64,000 nt of DNA from Thermanaerosceptrum fracticalcis (lineage in GTDB: Bacteria > Bacillota > Peptococcia > DRI-13), in assembly GCF_000746025.2 (NCBI RefSeq), contig NZ_CP045798.1, positions 668,501 to 732,500 on the forward strand. The letters are read 5' to 3'. Every line of letters starts with the position of its first letter. The stretch's first letter is position 1. The position numbers and the translations under genes are program-made. The notes under the pieces were generated by a model, which was not told the origin of the DNA, ran no database searches, and worked only from the letters and a program-made list of their open reading frames with translations. This document shows, in pieces, positions 1 through 8,572 of the stretch.

Positions 1-4
1 TGAA

Positions 5-499
5 TTGGTATTTTCAAAGGAATTATATGAAATAAATGAATACTTAAATGAATTAAAAAAGTATAGTAAAGAAGGACCCAACAAGTATCAACTAGAACAA
101 TATAGAGAATATATTAATCAATTTACTCACCCAAATTATAAAATTGATCTTCATACGTTACCTATTAAGGATATTAACACTTTTACTATCAAAGGAGACT
201 TATTGCAAGAAACTATTATATCAGGTGGTGGTGGAGGGGGATCTTCATTAGGAGGGGCAGTTGTAGGAGCATTAATTGCTGGACCAACCGGAGCAATTAT
301 AGGCAGTAGAAAGTCAATAAACCCCATTCATAGTAAAACAGTTACACATGATGAAAGAGAAACATTAATTGAATTCTTTTACGAAGGGAAAAAGCAATAT
401 ATGTTTCTAGATTCCCAAAGTTATGCAGCATTAATTAAACTCATACCAGAGAAAGAGTACAGTATCGTTTTGAAAAATAGCTTACTCAAATCACTATAA
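5..499 (+). CDS. Hypothetical glycine-zipper protein, probably 5'-truncated by the window edge
   Basis: The frame is open from the window edge and its first possible start is a TTG with no visible ribosome site, so the true start is probably upstream. The visible 164 residues have a charged, helical first half, six glycines in a row at about 74-79, and a small-residue stretch (GGAVVGALIAGPTGAIIG, about 83-100) of the glycine-zipper type seen in membrane-inserting proteins. The hydrophilic C-terminal part ends at residue 164. I do not recognise the family. It lies beside a mobile-element cluster and has no neighbour that suggests a role. Only the existence of a coding frame is firm. Confidence 0.6.
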   Translation: MVFSKELYEINEYLNELKKYSKEGPNKYQLEQYREYINQFTHPNYKIDLHTLPIKDINTFTIKGDLLQETIISGGGGGGSSLGGAVVGALIAGPTGAIIGSRKSINPIHSKTVTHDERETLIEFFYEGKKQYMFLDSQSYAALIKLIPEKEYSIVLKNSLLKSL

Positions 500-717
500 A
501 ACTAACTAAATGAGGAGAGACATATCATACCCACCAGAACTTCAAGAAAAAGGTGAAATATGGTGGCTAAAGATGTCAAGGCATTTTTTTGACCTTGTTT
601 AAGGTGGTTTTTCTACCTCCTTAGTGTATTTTGTAAGTAAAATATTGTTAATAATAACATTTGTTAACTGGTAATTATGTCACGTTTTACCAGACAAAAT
701 ACTACCTGACTCCTGTT
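500..717. other. Non-coding gap between the first gene and the IS3 tail
   Basis: No convincing gene. A 30-codon frame (510-602) starts with ATG but has no ribosome site. An AT-rich stretch ends in short T runs near 585-615. At 686-698 the bases ACCAGACAAAA resemble ACTAGACAAAA read inward from the other side of the IS3 element (minus strand near 2060-2074), so one terminus of that element may lie here. Confidence 0.35.
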
Positions 718-878
718 CGTCAAGTTCGTAATCGACGTACTGACTCTTAGCGACCACCAGGGAGCTTAGAGTCAGTAGGAGGCTTCGAACTTGACGGAGT
801 AGCCAGGATTATACTGGTCAGAGGGGGTTTGGACACCAGAGTGGCCAATACCCCCTAAATGCTCTATAATCCTCGGCT
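718..878. other. Two consecutive bipartite hairpins downstream of the IS3 transposase
   Basis: The first fold has outer arms 718-728 and 786-796 (CGTCAAGTTCG with its complement). Inside it is a 14-bp stem, 738-751 with 764-777, that has one mismatch and a 12-nt loop. The second fold pairs 801-813 with 865-878 (13 pairs, one bulge) around an inner G-rich/C-rich stem, 822-832 with 844-856. The segment lies between the orfB stop and the probable end of the IS3 element, so it is likely element-borne. It could be a structured transcript, a transposition-end structure or a remnant of a second small element. I recognise no family. Confidence 0.6.
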
Positions 879-894
879 TAATAGACTCGAAATG

Positions 895-1620
895 TTATTG
901 GAAGTGTTCCAAGGTATAATTGCCGAAGTAGACTTCGGCCGGAGTCAAATTTTTCAGTGCCTGATGCGGCCTGTAGTTGTTGTATTTTTCAAAGAACCTG
1001 GCAAGACCGAGACGGGCTTCACGGGGGCTTGTATAGTCGTTTATGTAGACCTCCTGGTACTTAACTGTACGCCAGAGTCTCTCGGTAAAAATGTTGTCCA
1101 TAGCACGACCTCGCCCGTCCATGCTGATTTTGATCCCTTTACTCAGTAATGCTGTGGTATACCGCTCGCTAGTAAACTGGCTTCCCTGGTCACTGTTGGC
1201 AATCTCAGGCTTGCCAGTCCGCAATGCCCTATGGAGAGCTTCCAGCACAAAATCGACTTCAAGAGTACAGTCCAGTTCCCAGGCTACTACGAACCTCGAG
1301 AACCAGTCTAGAAAAGCCACCAGGTACAACCAGCCCTTTCTGAGGCGGATAAAGGTGATATCAGTACCCCAAATGTGGTTGGGGAAGGATGCCTTAACGC
1401 CGCGAAGCAAATAGGGATAGACTTTATGCTCGTGGTTCCGGCGGCTGAGGTTCGGCCCTGGCCTGATTGCAGATATCCCCATTTCCCGCATATACTTCTG
1501 TACCGTGGGTCGACTGATGCAAAAGCCTTCCCGGTTCAGAATCGCGGTAATCGGGCGAGAACCCAAGTAGGGGTCCTCCGTATAAATGCGGTCGATTCTA
1601 TGCTTGATAGCAATTTCCAA
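895..1620 (-). CDS. IS3-family transposase OrfB (DDE integrase domain)
   Basis: This catalytic half of an IS3-type transposase cuts and joins element ends. An N-terminal HTH_21-like part is followed by the rve integrase core, with the DDE triad visible as GTDITF, NSDQGSQF and ERLWR. The open frame continues upstream of the TTG at 1620 to about 1707 and encodes the typical linker ELPLTAQAELLSLNRSSLYY, so the protein is normally made as an OrfAB fusion by frameshifting. Here the linker is out of register with the frameshift product LVDFENP by one base. This copy is probably dead unless the base is a sequencing error. Confidence 0.85.
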   Translation of the reverse strand: MEIAIKHRIDRIYTEDPYLGSRPITAILNREGFCISRPTVQKYMREMGISAIRPGPNLSRRNHEHKVYPYLLRGVKASFPNHIWGTDITFIRLRKGWLYLVAFLDWFSRFVVAWELDCTLEVDFVLEALHRALRTGKPEIANSDQGSQFTSERYTTALLSKGIKISMDGRGRAMDNIFTERLWRTVKYQEVYINDYTSPREARLGLARFFEKYNNYRPHQALKNLTPAEVYFGNYTLEHFQ

Positions 1621-1737
1621 AGGCGATGGTGGTACTGGCCGGTAATAAAGACTCGAACGGTTGAGCGAAAGTAGTTCTGCCTGAGCTGTTAATGGTAGCT
1701 CGGGTTCTCAAAATCCACCAGTTCAATTCTTTCAGCT

Positions 1738-2037
1738 CTAGTCCAATTTGAGGCCAGATTTTTTTTTAAGCCAGTTGAGCTTAGTTGTCAACTCGCCAAT
1801 CTCTGCATAAAGTTCTTGAATCTTGTTCTTTAAGGTCTCTTTCTCCTTGTCACCCTTTCTGCGACCATCTTCAAGAACTTCCACCAGAGCACCTATTGCC
1901 TCTTTCTTCCATTTAAGCAATTGATTTGGATGTATCTCATACTCCGAAGCAATCTGGGATATGGTTTTTTCTTCCTTGAGAATTTCCAGTACAACCTTGG
2001 CTTTAAACTCCCCAGAATATGATTTTCTCATGGTCAC
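1738..2037 (-). CDS. IS3-family OrfA (helix-turn-helix DNA-binding subunit)
   Basis: This 99-residue protein has the HTH_Tnp_1 pattern of IS3 OrfA: a basic start (RKSYSGEFKAKVVLEIL), the helix-turn-helix ISQIASEYEIHPNQLLKWK, and a C-terminal leucine-rich coiled coil that mediates multimerisation. The gene ends just after a run of nine A residues (minus strand), a usual slippage site for making OrfAB. Slipping back one base gives a product ending LVDFENP, which is the expected junction. It binds the element's ends and limits transposition. Confidence 0.85.
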   Translation of the reverse strand: MTMRKSYSGEFKAKVVLEILKEEKTISQIASEYEIHPNQLLKWKKEAIGALVEVLEDGRRKGDKEKETLKNKIQELYAEIGELTTKLNWLKKKSGLKLD

Positions 2038-2167
2038 AATCCACCTTAAAGAAAGCTGTTTTTTTGTCTAGTTTTCTTTATTGTAAACGTCAATATCAAA
2101 TGTACCAAAAACGCTAATATTTTTTGTACCACTTTGAGCCAATTTCTACCAATAAAATTCCCAGTAA

Positions 2168-2923
2168 TTAATTTCCAAAAATGGTTCTTCGATTTTCTAG
2201 TCTGTAGCTTGGGCCATCCAGGGTAAATATCTCACACTGGTGGGCCAGACGGTCGAGGATTGCGGCGGTTATCATACTGTCACCTATGAACTCACTCCAT
2301 TCCTCGAAGCTTTTGTTACTGGTCAAGATGATAGATGTTTTTAGATACAGTAAATTCACTAATTCATATAGCTTGTTCGCGTCCTGTTTAGAGATGGGCA
2401 AGAAGCCCACCTCGTCCAGGATGACCAGATCACTGTTCTTTATGGCCTTGACCCTTCTTGCGGCCCTAGGGCTGATTTCCGAAGTCTTTAGAATCCGCAT
2501 CAACTCGTCAAGACTGATGAATGATACGTGATATCCGGCCTCTACCGCCTTCAACCCGAGTCCGATTGAAAGCCTCGTTTTGCCGAGCCCGGTAGGACCC
2601 AGGAACATGATGTTATAAGCCTTCTCCAGCCAGGCCAATTCAGCCAGTTGTTTGATGTGAGCTTTGCTTATCCCTGTAAAACCCTTACGGTTAAAATCAA
2701 AGCTGTCTAATCCTTCTACATAGGGGAAACAAGCAGCTTTCAGCCTTTTTGCTTTTCCTTTGGCGTTTCTGCCGTCAATTTCAAGGTTTAATAACTTATC
2801 CAATACATCAAGCGGTGTCTTGTTGGCCAAGGCCGCCTCCGCAACAACCGTCTCGAGACTGTGGGAAGCTTCGATAAGGTTCAGTTGTTTCAGCTTGGAC
2901 GCCACAACAGTTAATTCAGCCAT
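2168..2923 (-). CDS. istB: IS21 helper ATPase IstB
   Basis: This AAA+ ATPase of 251 residues assembles on target DNA and stimulates the IstA transposase. The Walker A motif is GPTGLGKT (about 108-115), with an LVILDEVGF Walker B. The family is related to DnaC. The start overlaps the end of istA by 13 bases, as usual for translationally coupled IS21 genes. The protein is identical to that of copy 2, so the two copies separated recently or are being homogenised. Confidence 0.95.
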   Translation of the reverse strand: MAELTVVASKLKQLNLIEASHSLETVVAEAALANKTPLDVLDKLLNLEIDGRNAKGKAKRLKAACFPYVEGLDSFDFNRKGFTGISKAHIKQLAELAWLEKAYNIMFLGPTGLGKTRLSIGLGLKAVEAGYHVSFISLDELMRILKTSEISPRAARRVKAIKNSDLVILDEVGFLPISKQDANKLYELVNLLYLKTSIILTSNKSFEEWSEFIGDSMITAAILDRLAHQCEIFTLDGPSYRLENRRTIFGN

Positions 2924-4473
2924 GTTCCGGCGCCCCCTTTCAGGCAGTTGATCATATCCTGCAGATTTCTTTTGGCCACTTTAAGGCTGGGCAAGCTTGA
3001 ATTGTTTGTGGTATGAATATCCGAGGGGACCGGCTTGTTCTCTGTTTCCTTTATGCCCTGGCTAAAATGGATGACCGCATCCCGAAAATCAACCGCACTG
3101 TTAAGTTCATTTGTCAGGCAATACTGCAGGGCCGCGTCCACAGCCTCGCTGCTGTATTGACTGATGGTCTTTTCGATTAACTGGAACTGATCCCTGACAT
3201 ATCTTTTCTTCCCTGCATGTATCCGATCAAGATACTTTTCAGCTGTAGCAGGGTTTAAAAATCTGGCTTTTAAAGCCTCTTTCATGCCGGCAATCTTAAT
3301 GTTCTTGTTTCTGAGATGATTGTTGTTTTGAATTAATTTACCCTTTTCCAAGCATATCTTGTGCCTGGCCAGCAGTATATCGCAAAAACCAGCATATATA
3401 AGCAGTTCATCTGCCTGAATCTGCAATTGGACATCTTCATAAACTCCAAAACTTCCGGTGGGTACGGTATATCTGTTGCCCTCATACATGACGGTGTTGT
3501 CTTTTCTGATTTTTCGCAGTAATATATTACTATCAGGATTTTCTATTTTGTATGATACCGGAGTGAGGTAGCCACGTTCTATTTCGAACACCTCAGCCGG
3601 TATTTTCTTTGTAATTGAGTGTTTTTTGGCGTTACCGGTTCTGTGAAGCCATTTTTCAAATTCCTCGTCCCATATCCATTGTTCGGAATATTGCCGGTAT
3701 CTTGCGAAATTGTACTTAAAGAATTTTACCACAGCTTCAATCCGGCCCTTACTTGGCGGATCGCCTTTCCGGCAGAGGTAGATATTCAGTTTCTCGTTTT
3801 GTCTGAACGATTCAAACTCTTTTGTATAAATTATATCGCCATAGTTTTCATCCACTGCAATCAGCCTGTCCTGGTCAAATACCAATTCTTTAGGCTTGCC
3901 GCCCATCCATTCAAAACAGCTTCTGATAGCATTTACCATATCCTGTGCCTCGGGTGGCTTCGGGAACCATACCCCGTACTTATATCTTGAATTTGAAAGC
4001 ACAAACCCAATACAGTAAAGTTTCTGATATCGCCTTGTCCGAACATTTTCGACTGATATGGTCCCAATATCAACCTGCATCTGCAATCCCATGGGAGGAT
4101 CCAGGACTGCTTCATAGTTACGGTCATCACCTTCCGGCTTGATATTGTAATCTATCCGCAACATTCGGACATATCTTCTGACACTGTTTTCTGCCAGAGT
4201 CAGGTTGTACTTTTCTTTTAACCAATCATGAATTTGGGCAGAGGTTATTTCACGATAAGTCCGCAACCATGAGATAATCAACTCTTTATGTTGCTCAAGA
4301 CTGGATTTCTTAGCCGGTTCGAGGATTGTCTCCTGAAACTCATCAGGTGTCATATCCCAGTATTTCTTAACAGTATTACGATGAATCTGTAGCATTTTTG
4401 CCACCTTACGTTGTTTAAAACCTTCACTTTTCATTACCTGAATTTTACTGTACATGTGCCACCTCTTAATCAT
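2911..4473 (-). CDS. istA: IS21 transposase IstA
   Basis: This DDE transposase of 520 residues has an N-terminal helix-turn-helix (KVAKMLQIHRNTVKKYW) and a catalytic core with aspartates in MQVDIGT and VFDQDR and a glutamate in KGRIEAVVKFF. The C-terminal part contacts IstB. It is intact. It differs from copy 2 at a few residues, including SAQIHDW versus AAQIYDW and PPEAQDM versus PPDAMDM. It acts at the TGTAAA termini of this element. Confidence 0.95.
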   Translation of the reverse strand: MIKRWHMYSKIQVMKSEGFKQRKVAKMLQIHRNTVKKYWDMTPDEFQETILEPAKKSSLEQHKELIISWLRTYREITSAQIHDWLKEKYNLTLAENSVRRYVRMLRIDYNIKPEGDDRNYEAVLDPPMGLQMQVDIGTISVENVRTRRYQKLYCIGFVLSNSRYKYGVWFPKPPEAQDMVNAIRSCFEWMGGKPKELVFDQDRLIAVDENYGDIIYTKEFESFRQNEKLNIYLCRKGDPPSKGRIEAVVKFFKYNFARYRQYSEQWIWDEEFEKWLHRTGNAKKHSITKKIPAEVFEIERGYLTPVSYKIENPDSNILLRKIRKDNTVMYEGNRYTVPTGSFGVYEDVQLQIQADELLIYAGFCDILLARHKICLEKGKLIQNNNHLRNKNIKIAGMKEALKARFLNPATAEKYLDRIHAGKKRYVRDQFQLIEKTISQYSSEAVDAALQYCLTNELNSAVDFRDAVIHFSQGIKETENKPVPSDIHTTNNSSLPSLKVAKRNLQDMINCLKGGAGTWLN

Positions 4474-4756
4474 TTTTCGCCTCCCATAATATTACTTTTT
4501 TGGTTCCGCACCAATTAAGATAATACCATGAAAAGCCATAATATTTGCCATTACTGGCTTATTTTAGTGGCACACTTTTCATTAGCGTTTTTGGTACACT
4601 TTATTTTAGCATTTACACTTTATCCATTATAAAACTCTAATCGCCTAAAATCAGCCAGTGGCTCAATATTAAAATAATGGTAAATTCCGTTAAAAAATAT
4701 TTCCACTTATATTATAAAAAGTCAATTGGTAATGAAAAAAATCTCTGTCATCATAG

Positions 4757-4785
4757 TTGGCATGGTATTATTAAAATTATAAACT
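4757..4785 (+). promoter_or_regulatory. Candidate sigma-A promoter for the BcgI-like operon
   Basis: TTGGCA (4757-4762) and TAAACT (4780-4785) are 17 bases apart, followed about 15 bases later by the ribosome site AGAAGGAG in front of the ATG at 4815. The match to -35/-10 consensus is fair. No operator-like repeat is evident. Confidence 0.45.
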
Positions 4786-6794
4786 ACATTATCGTTTAGA
4801 AGGAGAACCGCTTTATGAATTTTTCGGAGGCTAAAATCAAATTTGATACGGAATATAAAAACAAAAATGTATTATCGAGGTCTCTTGTAACGGTTGATGG
4901 AAAATATCTTGATAACATCAAGATTAAAGATATTAATGGTAATCCGAACGAAGAGTATTATAAATGGCAGTTTATTTTTTCATTGATTGCCTCAGGTTTG
5001 TATTCACGTGATTATATTGGAACAGAAATTTATTTCCCTAAAGGAAATATTAAATCAAGTCCAATAAAGATAGATGCTGTCATCTTTAGTTCATTAGAAT
5101 GGATAGATTTTTATAAAAAATATCGGGAAGATAATGACCAGGATGCACTTAATCGTCTTAGAGAGTTAGCCATTTGCGTTATAGAGTTTAAAAGAAATGA
5201 CAAAAAAATTGAACAAGTTTTTAATTCTCAGATTAAAGCTTCCATAAAAGAACCTGATGCTAATTTTGTACTAGGTATTTACTACGATACAGGAAGACTT
5301 TATTTATTTAAGAAAGTAAATAATGAAATAACTCGTTATGATAACTCTAAAAATTTTCTTTCAAGTCAACGCATCTTAGAAAAGTATCAACTTGAAATTA
5401 CCGACCCTTATTATCTAATTCCAAGCTTTAAAAACTTAATTAAACGGAATAGTACCACTATTATTAATAAAAGAGAATTAAAGGTTGAAGACCTCGACAT
5501 TGTTCATACTATTACTGATGAAAATATCAAACTGGCGTTAAGTCATATTCTGAGAACATTGGAATCAGTTAGTTTATTTAACGAAGAAGGCTATCAGATT
5601 CTTATTCAGATGATTGCAATAAAAATATTTGATGAGAAACAATCAGATTTACATGGGAGTTATATAAGATTCTTCGTGGATGATAGCGAAATATTACGTG
5701 ATACCTTGTCAAATAAAGATGTTCAATCTTTCATTACAAGAATGCAAGATTTATATTCTGAAGCTAAAAGATATTATAAGAATATTTTATCAACAAGCCG
5801 AATTGATTGGAAAAACATAAGACATGTTAGAGTTGTAACCGAGATTGTTAGACAATTTGAGAAGTATTCATTTGTTCGTTCTCGAAGAGGTGACTTGTAT
5901 CAACTTGTATTCTATAACTTCGCAACTAAGTTCAAAAAAGATGAAAATGCCCAGTTCCTTACTCCGTTACCCATCATCGAGTTCATGGTTAATATAGTAA
6001 ATCCTCGAAGAACAGAAACGGTATGTGACCCTTGTTGCGGAATTGGTGATTTTTTATCAATGAGTTATGTAAACGCTAATGCAAAACTTGATGATAGGAA
6101 TTTATATGGTTTCGATAAAGACTATGATATGACTGTTTTAGCACAATTAAATATGCTATTAAATGGAGATGGAAATGCGGTTATCAAATACGTGCCCGAC
6201 TCAGGTTCTATTAATCAAAAATTATCGACTGAAGGGGAAATTGTTACCTTAAATAATGATGAGCATCGGTTTGGGAATTGGGATAATTGGTTTGATACAA
6301 CTGAGTTAATGAAATATGATGTAATTTTAACCAATCCTCCCTTTGGAAAAGGAAGAAGTCTTGATTTAAGCAATCCAGCACACCGAAATCTAGCGGAACT
6401 TTATGAATTATATCAACTGTATGTTGAGGAAAACCCTAAATCAGGTCTTGATTTAGGAGTCGTTTTTCTTGAGAATGCAGTCAGAACTATTAAAGAAGGC
6501 GGCAGATTTGGAATCGTGTTAAGTAATAGTATTGCTTCCAATAATACATGGACTTTCGTGAGAGAATGGCTCATGAAAAATGTAAGACTTGTTGCCTTAT
6601 TTGATTTGCCCCCCAATGTATTTGCGGAGACAGGGGTTAATACCACAATAATAGTTGCGTATAAACCATCTAAGAATCGATTGAATGAGCTAATTGAAAA
6701 TAATTATTCTGTTTTTGTTAGAGAAATACACAATGTAGGTTATATTAAGAAAACCTCAAATCGTAATGTTATTTTTGAAAAAGACTACTTACTT

Positions 6795-8425
6795 ACAGTA
6801 GTTATGCAGTTTCAGGATAATTTTTCCAATTCCATAACCTAAGTTCCAAAGAATGTGGCCAGAATTTATCAATAAGCCTTGAAAAACGCTGGGTTGCCGT
6901 GTCAAAATAGACTTGGATCAACTGCTCGCAACAGCGGATCCGACAACCGGCGTTGAAGAAGTACCTTATCACTTCGCAGAGGGAGGGGGCTTGTTCGGCG
7001 CCTTCTTTATTGCACTCCCAAGAGGCATAACAAAGAAGGGTCTTCGCTGTAAACAAGAGCTCCACATGTGCGAAATGAGCTGTTTCAGACTGAGCATAGC
7101 AAGATGTTAAACCAAGATTCTGTTTAGCGGTGCGGTAAAAAACTTCTATTCTCCATCGTTTAGCATAGGCAGTTGCAGCTTCTTCCGGCGTATCTACGCG
7201 ATTGCTTATCAGGAGATACGCATCCTTGAAGGTTGCCGGGCATTCTTCCTCCGGAAGAACTATGCTGCCCTCGACAGCCTGCTTCTCATAAGTGGCTGCA
7301 ATGGCAGCTATGGGTAAAAAACGTTGTCTAGTAATGGGTTTTCCCTTGCGTGTTAAGGTCTCATAGGGCATTTTGATGTAAATGTCCGGAATACTGAGAA
7401 CCGATTCTTTGCCAAGGACCCGAAGCTGGGAATAAACTTCTCGCAGCAGTTGCTTCGGATTAAGTTTAATGTAGCGTTCCTTTCCTAGTACCGGGTCGTA
7501 GATTTTCCTGAATAGCGCCGTGTTACGTTTGGCTTTGGTAACCCAGTCAAAATTTTGACCCATCAGCCAGTTCAGGAACTTTTTACACAAAAACCAGCGA
7601 TCCATGGCTACCCAGAGTCTGGCCTTGTTCAACTGACGCACCTCTGCGAGCATCTGTTTAGCAAGATCAAGCTTGGTTTGTTTTTCATTCTCCTGGCCAT
7701 TTTTAACCCAGAAGCGCCACAGCATAGGATATTCGAGCCCATTCTTTAAGACAGCCAGGGTCGACACAAGATTAATGCACCATACATGGCACTTATCCGA
7801 ACTGTCAAAGAGCCAACAGAGAAAGGGGATTTTTTTACCGTGAGGATGCTCAATTTTAGTATCGTCTAAGGCAATGATATCGCCGTCGGTCAGCCTGCTA
7901 TCCGTGTTTTCTTGTAACCTGGCAAATCTGCCCAAAGAGAACCGGAGCCACTGAAAGGGCTTGGAGAGAAACCGGCTGAAGGCACTTTGAGAGATGATTT
8001 GCCCGGAAAGCAGTTGTTGTAAAAATGGAGCTTCCGTTGAAAACTTAGCATTTTGATTTGCAGAACTTGAATGATTAGCAAGGCCGCAGATGTAGGCAAA
8101 AGCCAGGAGCCACGCTGGAATTCCGGAGTGTTTGCGTATTCCGGACTGGGAAAACAGCAGAGACAGGTCAAACAAATCCCAAATTGTCTTGAGTACCGGG
8201 ATTCCGGCACCTTGACCGTGATCCTTTTTTTCGAAAGTTGGTTTACACAGTTTCTTCATCAACATCACCCATATCGCTAGAGTGATGGTAAAAAATACCA
8301 TCCAAAGCGATTATGGGGGCTTTTCGAAAAAGTCAAGACCTTTTTTGTCGAAAATTAGGATCTTTTTTAAAATATTTTTTGAGTTATTATTTTCTATTTA
8401 TTTCCACCAACTGCATAACTCCTGT
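6795..8425 (-). mobile_element. IS4-group element, copy 1 (1631 bp, intact transposase)
   Basis: The ends are ACAGTAGTTATGCAGTT and the complement of ACAGGAGTTATGCAGTT, an imperfect terminal inverted repeat shared by all three copies in the window. A 5-bp target duplication TACTT lies at 6790-6794 and 8426-8430. It sits inside the restriction-modification gene. Its transposase frame is the only unbroken one of the three copies, so this is the likely source of transposase for the others. Confidence 0.93.
6802..8301 (-). CDS. IS4-group DDE transposase, full length
   Basis: The protein has 499 residues. The catalytic aspartates are in ALDDTKIEH and AMDRWF, and the glutamate is in the IS4 signature Y-x2-R-x3-E-x6-K, visible as YAKRWRIEVFYRTAK. 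The N-terminal half is a helical DNA-binding region. The reading frame runs almost to both ends of the element, and the stop lies inside the terminal repeat. The exact IS4 subgroup (IS4, ISH3 or IS701) cannot be settled by eye. Confidence 0.93.
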   Translation of the reverse strand: MVFFTITLAIWVMLMKKLCKPTFEKKDHGQGAGIPVLKTIWDLFDLSLLFSQSGIRKHSGIPAWLLAFAYICGLANHSSSANQNAKFSTEAPFLQQLLSGQIISQSAFSRFLSKPFQWLRFSLGRFARLQENTDSRLTDGDIIALDDTKIEHPHGKKIPFLCWLFDSSDKCHVWCINLVSTLAVLKNGLEYPMLWRFWVKNGQENEKQTKLDLAKQMLAEVRQLNKARLWVAMDRWFLCKKFLNWLMGQNFDWVTKAKRNTALFRKIYDPVLGKERYIKLNPKQLLREVYSQLRVLGKESVLSIPDIYIKMPYETLTRKGKPITRQRFLPIAAIAATYEKQAVEGSIVLPEEECPATFKDAYLLISNRVDTPEEAATAYAKRWRIEVFYRTAKQNLGLTSCYAQSETAHFAHVELLFTAKTLLCYASWECNKEGAEQAPSLCEVIRYFFNAGCRIRCCEQLIQVYFDTATQRFSRLIDKFWPHSLELRLWNWKNYPETA

Positions 8426-8572
8426 TACTTAATGAAGAAACTTTCGAGACCATTATTAATGAGCATGGTGAATCAGTTCTTAATGAAGATTTCAGTATAA
8501 TTGTCCGTGAATTTAAGGAATGGTGCTTGTTCCAAGAAGCCGAGTTAAAAAAATTATTTTTGGAGTAGAAAT

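Larger units (their letters stand above)
686..2075 (-). mobile_element. IS3-family (IS150-like) insertion sequence, degraded
   Basis: Transposase genes orfA and orfB lie in the usual order on the minus strand. The ends are approximate. Similar sequences ACCAGACAAAA (plus strand, near 686) and ACTAGACAAAA (minus strand, near 2070) face inward and may be the inner part of the terminal repeats. The left end was later hit by the IS21 element starting at 2082. The fusion transposase cannot be made as written, because after the expected minus-one slip on the A9 run of orfA the frame meets an apparent single-base deletion near 1699-1704. Confidence 0.7.
2082..4617 (-). mobile_element. IS21-family element, copy 1 (complete, 2536 bp)
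   Basis: The element begins TGTAAA and ends TTTACA, and both termini carry the internal repeat GTACCAAAAACGCTAAT, a multiple-repeat end typical of IS21. It is flanked by a 6-bp direct repeat CTTTAT (2076-2081 and 4618-4623), the target duplication. It has istA and istB and is the same length as copy 2 at 18087-20622. It inserted next to, or inside, the left end of the IS3 element. Confidence 0.95.
4815..8568 (+). pseudogene. BcgI-like nuclease-methylase (RM subunit) gene split by an IS4-group element
   Basis: This would be the cutting and adenine-methylating subunit of a type IIB/type I-like system. The first 660 codons (4815-6794) hold an N-terminal PD-(D/E)XK-like nuclease (KIDAVIF near 86, VIEFKR near 122) and an N6-adenine methylase with motif I DPCCGIGDF (about 404) and motif IV NPPF (about 507). 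The element occupies 6795-8425. Removing it together with one copy of the TACTT target repeat rejoins the frame (DYLL then NEETFE...) to a stop at 8566-8568, giving 705 residues. As it stands, translation runs 15 residues into the element. The specificity gene starts 4 bases after the restored stop, so the two genes formed one operon. Confidence 0.85.

Noticed and set aside
510-602. A 30-codon frame (starting MRRDISYPPELQEK) after the first gene
   Set aside because: It has an ATG but no ribosome site, and nothing supports conservation, so it is not listed as a gene.
859-1674. Several plus-strand frames across the IS3 transposase
   Set aside because: They are antisense shadows of orfB without starts or ribosome sites. 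The same applies to antisense frames in the IS4 and IS21 copies.
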